Below are positions 25,685 to 33,648 of a DNA stretch of 41,693 bases, piece after piece. This stretch comes from Pelagibius sp. (GTDB lineage: Bacteria > Pseudomonadota > Alphaproteobacteria > Kiloniellales > Kiloniellaceae). Position 1 is the first letter of the stretch. Every line of letters starts with the position of its first letter. Below the pieces are notes generated by a model. The model saw nothing but the letters and a program-made list of their open reading frames with translations. It was not told the DNA's origin and did not search any database. The DNA is taken from contig NZ_JANQOI010000066.1 in assembly GCF_028289705.1 (NCBI RefSeq), positions 1 through 41,693 of the forward strand, read 5' to 3'. The position numbers and the translations under genes are program-made.

Positions 25685-27250
25685 ATGCGCAATACTCTTC
25701 ATGGCACCACGCGCCGGTCATTCTTGAAGTCGGGCGCTGCGGCCGGACTCGTCTCCGGTCTGGGCTCCTCGCTGGCGGCCCCGGCCTTCGCCCAGTCTTC
25801 GCTGCCGGACCCGGCCTCGGTGCTGGCGGACATCTCGGTGCCGAAGTACGTGCGGGAGGACTACCGCAAGCTCTACAACATGTCCGACGAGCCGCTCTGG
25901 GACCCGAACAAGGACTGGATCCGGACCGTCGACTGGGAAGCGGTGCGCGCCGAGCAGGCCGGCAAGACCGTGCGCTTTGCCATCGGCGCGGCGGACCAGG
26001 AGTCGGCGGCCGAAGGCCTGGTGCCCTTCGAAAAGCTCTCCGGCATCAAGGTCGAGCTGGTGCCCATCCCTGACGATAACTTCTACGACAAGGCGATTGC
26101 CGAGTTCATCTCCGGCAACGCCAGCTTCGATGCGCTGCAGTTCTTCTCCCCTTGGCTCGGCGACTTCGCCGCCCCGGGCTTCCTCGCCCGCCTGGACGAC
26201 TACGCCGAGAAGTGGAAGCTGCCGCTGGACGACTTCTACGACACCTACCTGCTGAACTACGGCCACTTCGGCGACAAGGGCATCTACGGCATCCCCTTCG
26301 ACTGCGACATCCAGATGGTGCACCTGCGCAAGGGCTTCGTCGAACAGGTGACCGGCGGGCCGATCGACAAGTGGAAGACGGTGGAGACCTACGACGACCT
26401 GATCCGCCTGTCGGGCGAGCTCGACAAGATCCAGCCCGGGGTCGCCGGCGTCGGCCTGATGGCCGCCCGCGGCTTCTGGTCCACCTACACCTGGGAGCAC
26501 ATTGCCGCGCAGTGCGGCGTCGATCTCTTCGATTCCGACTGGAACCCGATCTTCAACAACGACGCCGGCATCAAGGCGTTGGAGATCATTCTCGATCTGC
26601 AGAAGAACGCCGCCCAGGGCATCGCCGGCTGGGGCTGGCCGGAGAACCGCGCCGCCTGGCTCGGCGGCCAGCTTGCCACCAACATCTCCTGGCAGGACAG
26701 CGGCACCCAGGCCATGCGGCCAGACCAGAGCCAGATCGTCGACGACTTCGTCACCATCTACGAGCCGCGGGTGAACATCGAAGGCGCCCGCTTCGCGCCG
26801 CCCAACATCGCCGGCTCCACCTCCTGCGTGGCCTCCACCTCGCAGAATCCGGAAGGCGCCTTCCTGATGCTCGCCTTCCTGACGACGGCGTCGATCATGG
26901 CGATGAACGAGGCCAACGCCAACGGCGTCGCCCCGGGCTACAAGTCGGTGCTGACCAACCCGCGGCTGGAAGCGGTCTCGCAGCCGGCGAAGGTCTGGGC
27001 GGACAGCCTCGACTATGCCTGGTGCGCCCCGCGTATCCCCGGCATGTTCGAGATGGAGCAGGCCCTTGGCAACGAGATCAACAAGGCCGTGGTCGGGCAA
27101 AGCTCCGCCAAGGAGGCCCTGGACGCCGGCGCCAAGGCCTGGCGGTCGATCATGAAGAAGAACGGCTTCTTCTCCAACCGTGAGCCCTTCGCCTATGCTG
27201 CCGTGGAGGCGGGCACCTGGGTCGGGCGCGGCAAGCCCTCGCCGATCTGA
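25685..27250 (+). CDS. Sugar/polyol ABC transporter substrate-binding protein, Tat-exported
   Basis: This 521-residue protein has a twin-arginine signal (TTRRSFLKSGAAAGLVSG followed by a hydrophobic run and AFAQ cleavage site near residue 35). The body is a type-I carbohydrate binding protein of the SBP_bac_1 family, longer than MalE-like members. ATG 25685 is preceded by GGAGG at 25673-25677. Two permeases and a MalK/UgpC-type ATPase follow directly, forming a CUT1 importer. The Tat signal implies folding before export. The ligand is probably a sugar, polyol or derivative, judging by the kinase and SorC regulator nearby. Confidence 0.88.
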   Translation: MRNTLHGTTRRSFLKSGAAAGLVSGLGSSLAAPAFAQSSLPDPASVLADISVPKYVREDYRKLYNMSDEPLWDPNKDWIRTVDWEAVRAEQAGKTVRFAIGAADQESAAEGLVPFEKLSGIKVELVPIPDDNFYDKAIAEFISGNASFDALQFFSPWLGDFAAPGFLARLDDYAEKWKLPLDDFYDTYLLNYGHFGDKGIYGIPFDCDIQMVHLRKGFVEQVTGGPIDKWKTVETYDDLIRLSGELDKIQPGVAGVGLMAARGFWSTYTWEHIAAQCGVDLFDSDWNPIFNNDAGIKALEIILDLQKNAAQGIAGWGWPENRAAWLGGQLATNISWQDSGTQAMRPDQSQIVDDFVTIYEPRVNIEGARFAPPNIAGSTSCVASTSQNPEGAFLMLAFLTTASIMAMNEANANGVAPGYKSVLTNPRLEAVSQPAKVWADSLDYAWCAPRIPGMFEMEQALGNEINKAVVGQSSAKEALDAGAKAWRSIMKKNGFFSNREPFAYAAVEAGTWVGRGKPSPI

Positions 27251-27281
27251 TCTCAGCGGCTGGGATGCGGCCTAGGGAGCA

Positions 27282-28223
27282 ATGACGCAGACCGCATTCA
27301 AAGCCGGCGGGGCGGCGGTTGTCGCCGCCTCGCCCCCGGCGGGCCGCCGGGTCCGGCGCAGCGCCTTTCAGCGCAAGCTCTTTCCCTATCTGCTGGTGGC
27401 GCCTGCGGTCTGCTACCTGCTGATGATCACGCTCTATCCGGGCGTCTACGCGATCTATCAGTCGTTCTTCTTCGTCCGTTTCAACGAGTGGATTCCGGCG
27501 GGCTTCGACAACTACGTGGAGCTCTTCCAGCACGACGAGTTCTGGGGCGCGCTGTGGAACACCTTCGTCATCGGCGGCATCGCCCTCACGCTGGAGTGCG
27601 TGATCGCCCTGGCGCTTGCCTACTATGCCTACCGCGACCCGCTGATCCGCGGCTGGCGCATCGTCTTTCTGCTGCCGATGCTGTTCATGCCCTCGGCAGT
27701 GGCTTTCATCTGGAAGCTGGCCTTCGCCGACGGGCGGGTGATCTCCGACCTGCTCATGCGCGTCGGGCTCATCACCGAGAATATCGACTTCCTGGGCGTT
27801 GTCTGGAACGCGCGGCTGACCCTCATCGTCGCCGACGTCTGGCAGTGGACGCCCTTCCTCTTCATCATCTTCGTGGCCGCCCTGCAGGCCCAGGACAAGG
27901 AGATCGAGGAGGCGGCGCGCCTCGATGGCGCGAGCTGGTCGGCGATCTTCTGGAACATCTCCCTGCCGCTGATGAAGCCGGTGATCGCCGTGGCGGTGAT
28001 CCTGCGCGGCATCGACATTACGACCATGTTCGCCAACGTCTTCATCATGACCCAGGGCACCCCCGGCGGCACCACGGAGACCATCAGCTTCTTCATCTAC
28101 CGCATGGGCTTCCGAACCTTCAACTTCGGCTATGCCTCGGCCGCCTCGGCGGTGATGCTGATCCTCACCCTCATCATCGCGCAGCTTCTGCTGAAGCGCT
28201 TCTTCCGCTCGGGGAGGGCGTGA
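27282..28223 (+). CDS. CUT1 sugar ABC transporter permease (MalF/UgpA type)
   Basis: This is a 313-residue membrane protein with a basic, Ala/Gly/Arg-rich cytoplasmic N-terminus of about 30 residues and six hydrophobic segments. The coupling loop is EIEEAARLDGASWSAIFWNI, the EAA motif of sugar permeases. ATG 27282 follows AGGGAG. It pairs with the next permease, whose start shares one base with its stop (TGATG). Confidence 0.92.
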   Translation: MTQTAFKAGGAAVVAASPPAGRRVRRSAFQRKLFPYLLVAPAVCYLLMITLYPGVYAIYQSFFFVRFNEWIPAGFDNYVELFQHDEFWGALWNTFVIGGIALTLECVIALALAYYAYRDPLIRGWRIVFLLPMLFMPSAVAFIWKLAFADGRVISDLLMRVGLITENIDFLGVVWNARLTLIVADVWQWTPFLFIIFVAALQAQDKEIEEAARLDGASWSAIFWNISLPLMKPVIAVAVILRGIDITTMFANVFIMTQGTPGGTTETISFFIYRMGFRTFNFGYASAASAVMLILTLIIAQLLLKRFFRSGRA

Positions 28224-29062
28224 TGGCGCTGCGCCGCAGATCCGGCGAGAACCTCGCCCTCCGCTATGTCATCCTCTGCGCCTGGGCGCTGGTCTGCCTG
28301 GTGCCGATCCTCTGGTTCCTCTCCATCGGATTCCGCCCGCGCACCGAGATCATCACCCCGCAGCCGATTTACTGGCCGACCTTCTCCCTCGATGCCTGGC
28401 ACATGATCTGGGACGACTGGCCGATGGCCAACTACCTGCGCAACTCGCTGCTGGCGATCGCGGGTTCGGTGGTGATCGATCTGGTGCTGGCGGTCCCGGC
28501 GGCCTATTCCCTGGCGCGCTACAACTACAAGGGCCGCGAGGACATCGGCTTCTACATCCTCTCGACCCGCATGATGGCCCCGGCCATCGTCGCCATCCCG
28601 ATCTTCTTCCTGTTCAAAGGGCTGGGCCTTCTGGACACGGTCTGGGCGCTGATGCTGGTCTATGCCGCCATCAACCTCAGCGTGGTCACCTGGATCATCC
28701 GCTCCTACATGATGGACATTCCCCACGAACTGGAGGATGCGGCGCGCACCGACGGCGCGTCGGACCTGCGCATCCTCTGGGAGATCGTCATCCCCATCTG
28801 CCTGCCGGGGATCATCACCGCGGCGGTGATCGCCGCCATCTTCGCGATCAACGAGTTCCTGTTCACCCTGTTGATCGCCTCCACCAAGAACGCCTACACC
28901 ATGTCGGTGGCGCTGGCCAACTTCACCGGCGGCTCGGACGGGAAGATCTACAACGCCATCGCGCTGGTCTCCTTCCTCGCCTTCGTGCCGGTCTTCCTGC
29001 TGGTGGTGTTCATCCAGAAGCATCTGTCCCGCGGCCTCACGCTGGGCGCATTGAAGGGGTGA
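28223..29062 (+). CDS. CUT1 sugar ABC transporter permease (MalG/UgpE type)
   Basis: This 279-residue permease has six hydrophobic segments and the EAA loop ELEDAARTDGASDLRILWEI. Phrases such as STRMMAPAIVAIPIFFLFKG are typical of the MalG/LacG half of CUT1 importers. ATG 28223 overlaps the previous stop by one base, so the two subunits are probably made in equal amounts. It ends four bases before the ATPase start. Confidence 0.92.
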   Translation: MALRRRSGENLALRYVILCAWALVCLVPILWFLSIGFRPRTEIITPQPIYWPTFSLDAWHMIWDDWPMANYLRNSLLAIAGSVVIDLVLAVPAAYSLARYNYKGREDIGFYILSTRMMAPAIVAIPIFFLFKGLGLLDTVWALMLVYAAINLSVVTWIIRSYMMDIPHELEDAARTDGASDLRILWEIVIPICLPGIITAAVIAAIFAINEFLFTLLIASTKNAYTMSVALANFTGGSDGKIYNAIALVSFLAFVPVFLLVVFIQKHLSRGLTLGALKG

Positions 29063-29065
29063 GCC

Positions 29066-30118
29066 TTGGCTGAGATCGAACTGCGCAACGTCAGGAAGCA
29101 GTGGGGCGCCGTGGTCGGCGTCAACGACGTCAACCTGACCATCACCGACGAGGAGTTCCTGGTACTCCTCGGCCCTTCGGGCTGCGGCAAGACCACCACC
29201 ATGCGCATGATCGCCGGCCTGGAAGACCCCTCCGCCGGCGACGTGGTGATCGACGGCGAGGTGGTCAACGAGGTCGACGCCCGCGACCGCGACGTGGCCA
29301 TGGTCTTCCAGAGCTATGCGCTCTATCCCAACATGACGATCTACGAGAACATCCGCTTTCCCCTGCGCATGCGCGACGTCCCCAAGGCCCGGCACGCCGA
29401 GCTGGTGCAGCGCGCGGCGGAGATGGTGGAACTCGGCGACTACCTGCACCGCAAGCCGGGGGCGCTTTCCGGCGGCCAGCGCCAGCGCGCCGCCTTGGCC
29501 CGCGCCATCGTGCGCCAGCCCCACGTCTTCCTGATGGACGAGCCGTTGTCGAACCTCGATGCCAAGCTGCGCACCGCCATGCGGGTCCAGCTCAAGCACC
29601 TGCAGCGGCAGCTCAAGATCACCACGGTCTACGTCACCCACGACCAGGTGGAGGCGATGACCCTAGCCGACCGCATCGTCATTATGGACGGTGGCGAGAT
29701 CCAACAGATCGGCACGCCTGACGAGATCTACACCGACCCGGCCAACACCTTCGTCGCCGGCTTTATCGGCTCGCCGCCCATGAACCTCATCGGCGGGCGC
29801 CTGGAGGGCGGCAGCTTCACCGCGCCGGGCATCCGCGTCGACGGGCTCGGCGAAAACGCTGGAGCCCGCAACGCGATCCTGGGCGTGCGCCCGGAGGACT
29901 GCCACGTCGTGGGTGCGCCCGCGCACTTCAACGCCAAGATCTTCGCCATCGAACCCATGGGCGACCAGACCGTCGTCAGCCTCAGCACCGACGGCCATCT
30001 CGTCGAGGTGCGCGCCGCCCGCGACTACCGGGCGCCGCTGGACAGCATGGCGCATATCAGTTTTGATCTCGACCGTCTCTACCTCTTCGACGAAACCTCC
30101 GGCGAGCGGCTGCGTTGA
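29066..30118 (+). CDS. CUT1 ABC transporter ATP-binding protein (UgpC/MalK type)
   Basis: This 350-residue ATPase has Walker A GPSGCGKTT, Q-loop FQSYALYPNMTIYENI, signature LSGGQRQRAALARA, Walker B LMDEPLSNLDAKLR and His-loop VTHDQVEAMTLADR. After about residue 235 comes the OB-fold (TOBE) regulatory domain (FIGSPPMNLIGGRL, LGVRPEDCHVV) that marks the MalK/UgpC branch and often binds regulators. The start is TTG 29066, three bases after the permease stop, with an AAGGGG Shine-Dalgarno. Confidence 0.92.
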   Translation: MAEIELRNVRKQWGAVVGVNDVNLTITDEEFLVLLGPSGCGKTTTMRMIAGLEDPSAGDVVIDGEVVNEVDARDRDVAMVFQSYALYPNMTIYENIRFPLRMRDVPKARHAELVQRAAEMVELGDYLHRKPGALSGGQRQRAALARAIVRQPHVFLMDEPLSNLDAKLRTAMRVQLKHLQRQLKITTVYVTHDQVEAMTLADRIVIMDGGEIQQIGTPDEIYTDPANTFVAGFIGSPPMNLIGGRLEGGSFTAPGIRVDGLGENAGARNAILGVRPEDCHVVGAPAHFNAKIFAIEPMGDQTVVSLSTDGHLVEVRAARDYRAPLDSMAHISFDLDRLYLFDETSGERLR

Positions 30119-30131
30119 ACCAAGAACCAAA

Positions 30132-31076
30132 ATGACTTTCGACTACACGTCTCTCGGCTTCTACACCTTCGATTGCCTCGGCCGCCCGGTCACGGAGATC
30201 CCGCCCGGCGGCGGCACCTATTTCATCGAGGAGTTGACCCTCGCGGTCTCCGGCGCGGCCGGCAGCGCCGCCATCGTTGCCGCCAAGCACGGGCTGAAGG
30301 TGCAGGCGGTGGGCGGTGTCGGCGACGACGACATGGGCAAGTGGGTGCTGGAGAAGCTGCAGAGCTTCGAGGTGGATACCGCCAACATGGAGCTCTGCAA
30401 CGGTGTCGCCACCTCCTCCTCCATCGTCACCACGCGGCCCGACGGCGCGCGGCCGGCCCTGCACAAGAAGGGCGCCACCGGCGCCTTCTTCGTCACCGAC
30501 GACCGCCTCGACCGGGTGCTGGACACGAAGATCTTCCACATCGGCGGCGTCGGCCTGATGGACCGCATGGATGGCGAACCCAGCGTGGCGCTGATCAGGC
30601 GGGCCAAGGAAAAGGGCTGCGTGACGACCCTCGACGTCTTCGCCAGCACCCAGGACGACATGCCGCTGGTCGAGGGCCTGCTGCCCTACACGGATTACTT
30701 TCTGCCCTCGGAAGAGGAGGCCATGGCGCTCTCCGGCCTTACCGACTACGACGACGTGGCCCAGTTCCTCCTGGACAAGGGGGCCGGCTGCGTGGTGCTG
30801 ACCCTGGGCGCGGAAGGGGCGCTCTATCGCCACAGCGACGGCACGCGCTTTCATCTTCCGGCTTTCGACATAGACGTCATATGTACCTGTGGTTGCGGGG
30901 ACTGTTTCAATGCCGGTTTCGCGACGGGGCTTCATCTCGGCCTCGATCCCGAGGCCTGCGTGCGCCTCGCCCAGGCCTCCTCGGCGCAGAACGCCATGGG
31001 GCTTGGCTCCCAGGCCGTGGTCCGCTCCCTGGAGGCGACCATGGACTTCATGGAAAAGACCCCGGTTAAAGTTTAG
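30132..31076 (+). CDS. PfkB-family carbohydrate kinase
   Basis: This 314-residue protein belongs to the ribokinase/PfkB family, which phosphorylates sugars, sugar acids or nucleosides with ATP. The first signature is seen at VSGAAGSAAIVAAKHGLKVQ (glycine-rich, near residues 39-58) and VGGVGDDDMGKWV. The second signature and anion hole read CTCGCGDCFNAGF with the catalytic base Asp257; most relatives have DTxGAGD or DTTGCGD there, so the run of three cysteines is unusual. ATG 30132 is 13 bases after the transporter ATPase, with a poor Shine-Dalgarno. As last gene of the plus arm it probably phosphorylates the imported compound, giving the signal for the SorC regulator. Confidence 0.9.
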   Translation: MTFDYTSLGFYTFDCLGRPVTEIPPGGGTYFIEELTLAVSGAAGSAAIVAAKHGLKVQAVGGVGDDDMGKWVLEKLQSFEVDTANMELCNGVATSSSIVTTRPDGARPALHKKGATGAFFVTDDRLDRVLDTKIFHIGGVGLMDRMDGEPSVALIRRAKEKGCVTTLDVFASTQDDMPLVEGLLPYTDYFLPSEEEAMALSGLTDYDDVAQFLLDKGAGCVVLTLGAEGALYRHSDGTRFHLPAFDIDVICTCGCGDCFNAGFATGLHLGLDPEACVRLAQASSAQNAMGLGSQAVVRSLEATMDFMEKTPVKV

Positions 31077-31137
31077 CGACGCGGTTGGTTCGCCCGGGTA
31101 GAATGACTACATACAACCTGGAAGACGGGTTCGGGGC

Positions 31138-31872
31138 ATGGCCAACACTCAGCGGAGCCTGAGTACGACGACAGCAACGCTGCCATTGAAGGACGCCTTG
31201 CGCATGTTGCGCTTCACCATGAGGCGCGGGCGCAGCCTGTTGGACAAACCCCTGGAGCCGATCCCCGCGCCCATCAGCAAGGTGGCGCGGGCCATGCTCT
31301 CCGACTTCGACGAGATCGCCGACAAGGTCAACGACGTCGCCGCCGGGCTTTCCCACCGCTTTCTCGATCTGCGGGAGGCCGGCCGCTGGTCGACGGCGAC
31401 CCTGGAGGAGATCGAGAACATCGGCGAGGCGGAGATCGCCTTCGCCCAGGCGGCCTATCACGGCCTGACCCGCGCCCTGCGGCACTTGGGTGCGGAAGAA
31501 GGGCTGGTGAGCGAAGTCCGCACGGCAGAAGCCTACAAGGCGGCGATCCAGTCCGGCGCGGCGGAGAGCGACCGCTTCACCCTGGCCGCCGCCCTGCTGC
31601 AGGAGATGGCGCAGCGCGGGGTGATCCGCGATGTGCTGCCCGATCCCGAGGCCGAAGAGGCGGGTCTCGACGAGCCCGATCTCGCCAGGATCGCGATCCT
31701 GGCGCTCATCCTCTGGTTCCTGGCGGAGCGCCAGGGCGACGAGGGCGATGCCGAAGCGCTGCTCCTCACCTGCTGCGATGTCGCGCGGGCCCTGAAGGCG
31801 GATCTGGACGACAGCCTGGAAGACAGCACGCGCCTGCGCGACCTCATCGCCGCCTACGCGGACAAGATCTGA
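31138..31872 (+). CDS. Hypothetical protein, 244 residues
   Basis: I do not recognise this protein. It is predominantly helical and charged, with a basic N-terminus (about residues 20-35, LRMLRFTMRRGRSLL), an acidic stretch around residue 180 and one short hydrophobic segment near residues 190-205 (ARIAILALILWFLAE) that could be a buried helix or a weak membrane segment. Codon use and composition match the surrounding GC-rich genes. It lies 61 bases after the PfkB gene and may be transcribed with it, but nothing shows a metabolic role. The next gene downstream is also unrecognised and in the same direction. Confidence 0.7.
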   Translation: MANTQRSLSTTTATLPLKDALRMLRFTMRRGRSLLDKPLEPIPAPISKVARAMLSDFDEIADKVNDVAAGLSHRFLDLREAGRWSTATLEEIENIGEAEIAFAQAAYHGLTRALRHLGAEEGLVSEVRTAEAYKAAIQSGAAESDRFTLAAALLQEMAQRGVIRDVLPDPEAEEAGLDEPDLARIAILALILWFLAERQGDEGDAEALLLTCCDVARALKADLDDSLEDSTRLRDLIAAYADKI

Positions 31873-31933
31873 GAGCCTGACCCGAAATGAAACCTTATCC
31901 GTCAAAGGATTTTCGTGCGCTAGCCTCCTCAAT

Positions 31934-32082
31934 CGTCATTGCCGGACTTGTTCCGGCAATCCATGGAGGTCCGGGTCTCGGTCGTTCCATGGACCCTCGG
32001 GACAAGCCCGAGGGTGACGATTTGGGGAGGGATGATCTTGGCAGGCCATTGAAACCAAGGCATTCATCTCGAGTTAGACTCT
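31934..32082. repeat. Composite intergenic repeat, copy 1
   Basis: This copy starts with the inverted unit CGTCATTGCCGGACTTGTTCC and ends the palindromic part with GGACAAGCCCGAGGGTGACGA (to 32020). A 22-base spacer and a conserved tail (32043-32082) containing TCGAGTTAGACTC follow. The tail stops 9 bases before the ATG at 32092. The same order, spacing and tail recur at 34717-34890. The palindromic part is a type I know from alphaproteobacterial intergenic regions; the shared tail is what I add here from comparing the two copies. Confidence 0.75.
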
Positions 32083-32091
32083 GAGGCCGCC

Positions 32092-32700
32092 ATGAGCCTT
32101 CCCGTCCCAGAGGTGTTGAGCGAAACCGACCGGCCGATCCGCCGGGCCATGCGCCGCATGCGCTGGTTCAAGCAGTCCTTCGCGCAGCAGGTGGACGCCA
32201 TTTCCCGGGCCAGCGGTGTCGACTACCGCATCCACGACGACCGCCTGGCCCAGACCTTCATCGCCTGGCTGCGCGCCTTCGAGGCCCAGAAACCGACACA
32301 AAGCACGGCCCGCCGCGCCTACACCAACTTCGCCTCCGGCCTCATGCTGAAGCAGATGATCCAGGACGCGCCCCTGGCGGTGGCGAGCGTGCCCGTGGGC
32401 TCCGACGCTTCCAACCCGGCCTACTACTGGCCGGAGGGCTATGCCTATGTGGCCTACTGCCTCAACGTGCGCTCTGCCGTGCTGGCGCAGGACTTCGACG
32501 AGGCCCTGGCGCTGACGCCCGACCTCTCCAACATCCGCGACTGGTGGTCCTTCAAGGAGAACGTCACCGAAGACCCGTCCCTGGCCATCGCCTTCCTCGA
32601 TCTCTTCGCCGGAGAGGAGCCCAACTGGGCGAGCCCGGCGCTGTTCTACGAAAAGACCGAGCGCCTGGAAGCCTGGCCCCGCGGCGACCGCTCGGGATAG
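32092..32700 (+). CDS. Hypothetical protein, 202 residues
   Basis: I do not recognise this protein. It looks soluble and mixed helical, with a basic N-terminal helix (PIRRAMRRMRWFKQSFAQQ), a middle part rich in aromatics (PAYYWPEGYAYVAYCLNVR, near residues 109-127) and the segment DLSNIRDWWSFKENV. No signal peptide or membrane segment is visible. It starts at ATG 32092, immediately behind the tail of the composite repeat, with GAGG as a possible Shine-Dalgarno. It converges with the PhnD-like gene (18-base gap to that stop). Confidence 0.7.
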   Translation: MSLPVPEVLSETDRPIRRAMRRMRWFKQSFAQQVDAISRASGVDYRIHDDRLAQTFIAWLRAFEAQKPTQSTARRAYTNFASGLMLKQMIQDAPLAVASVPVGSDASNPAYYWPEGYAYVAYCLNVRSAVLAQDFDEALALTPDLSNIRDWWSFKENVTEDPSLAIAFLDLFAGEEPNWASPALFYEKTERLEAWPRGDRSG

Positions 32701-32717
32701 GGCAACGCCCCAAGAGA

Positions 32718-33530
32718 TCACTCCGGGCGGGGGTATCCGGCGGCGCGCGCTTCACGGTCCCAGAGCTCGGCGATCCCATAGTCGTCAGCGGCCACCGCGG
32801 CGAAGCCGCTGAGGCCGAGATCAGCCAGCACTTTTGCGAGCTCCGGTGCTCCGCCACTTGCAAGCAGGGCGCGGCGCAGGGCGGCGCGGCGTTCCGGGTT
32901 CAGATCGGGCGCCGCCACCAGCGGCGGTATGGGGGCGGCGGCGGTGGACTCGATGACCGCGATTTCCGCCACCCGTTCGGGCTCGTGACGGGCGATGAGG
33001 TCGAGGGCGAAACTGTCCATCGGCGCCACGTCGACCCTGCCGTCCGCCATCCAGGCCAGGCACTGCGCCGGGGTCACCGCCGGGCCGAGACTCTCGCTAT
33101 AGAGGCGCGGGCGCTCGGCGGAGCGATAGGCCAGCAGGTGGTGGCGCGGGGCGTTGAAGCCGGAGTGGGAGGTCTCCACCGTCCAGGCGATGCGGCCGCC
33201 GAAGGTCTCCGCCAGGCTTCGGTAGCCGCGGTCGCGGCGCACGATGAAGTCGGTGAAGTAGACCGGCTGTCCCCGATAGCGGCTGCCCAGAGGAACGGGG
33301 GCGGCGAGCGCCAGGGGCTGCGGTCGCGCGCGGCTGAAGGGCCAGCCGCACATGAAGGCGCAGCCCAGGTCCGCACGCTCCCAGAGCGTTTCCAGCGGGG
33401 CCGGGGCGGGATGGTCAATCGCAGTGAGCGCAATGCCGGATGTCTCTGCAACCCAGGCGAAGAGGTCGGCCCAGGCCTGCCGCGCCGTCTCCGTCACGTT
33501 GTACATGCGCGCGCAGGCGATCAGGGTCAT
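32718..33530 (-). CDS. PhnD-like phosphate/phosphonate-type binding protein without a signal peptide
   Basis: This 270-residue protein resembles the PhnD family of binding proteins (PF12974-like): an early strand and LGCAFMCGWPFSRA, YFTDFIVRRDRGYRSLAETF, GRIAWTVETSHSGFNAPRHH, and GRVDVAPMDSFALDL, the usual segments in order. ATG 33530 opens directly into the first strand (MTLIACARMYNV), so no export signal is seen; an in-frame TTG at 33608 would add 26 non-hydrophobic residues, also no signal. The gene stands alone, with no PhnC or PhnE next to it, and diverges from the tripartite transporter operon. It may be a cytoplasmic sensor or enzyme-associated binding protein rather than a transport component. 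Confidence 0.75.
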   Translation of the reverse strand: MTLIACARMYNVTETARQAWADLFAWVAETSGIALTAIDHPAPAPLETLWERADLGCAFMCGWPFSRARPQPLALAAPVPLGSRYRGQPVYFTDFIVRRDRGYRSLAETFGGRIAWTVETSHSGFNAPRHHLLAYRSAERPRLYSESLGPAVTPAQCLAWMADGRVDVAPMDSFALDLIARHEPERVAEIAVIESTAAAPIPPLVAAPDLNPERRAALRRALLASGGAPELAKVLADLGLSGFAAVAADDYGIAELWDREARAAGYPRPE

Positions 33531-33585
33531 GCGCAGGGGTTCCGCGCCGCCATGGTCGGGGCTATCCGTTGATTGGGCATACCGC

Positions 33586-33609
33586 GTTGTATAGGGTTGT
33601 ATATACAAC
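33586..33609. promoter_or_regulatory. Palindrome GTTGTATATACAAC plus extra half-site, GntR-type operator candidate
   Basis: A perfect 14-base palindrome lies at 33596-33609, and a second GTTGTATA half-site begins at 33586, exactly ten bases (about one helical turn) earlier. TTGTA/TACAA arms are typical of operators bound by FadR-like GntR repressors. It sits in the 118-base gap between the PhnD-like gene and tctC and probably controls one or both. No GntR gene is in the window. Confidence 0.5.
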
Positions 33610-33648
33610 TTGAGTCATGGGTCAACGACGGGAAACGGGAGGGTCTCG

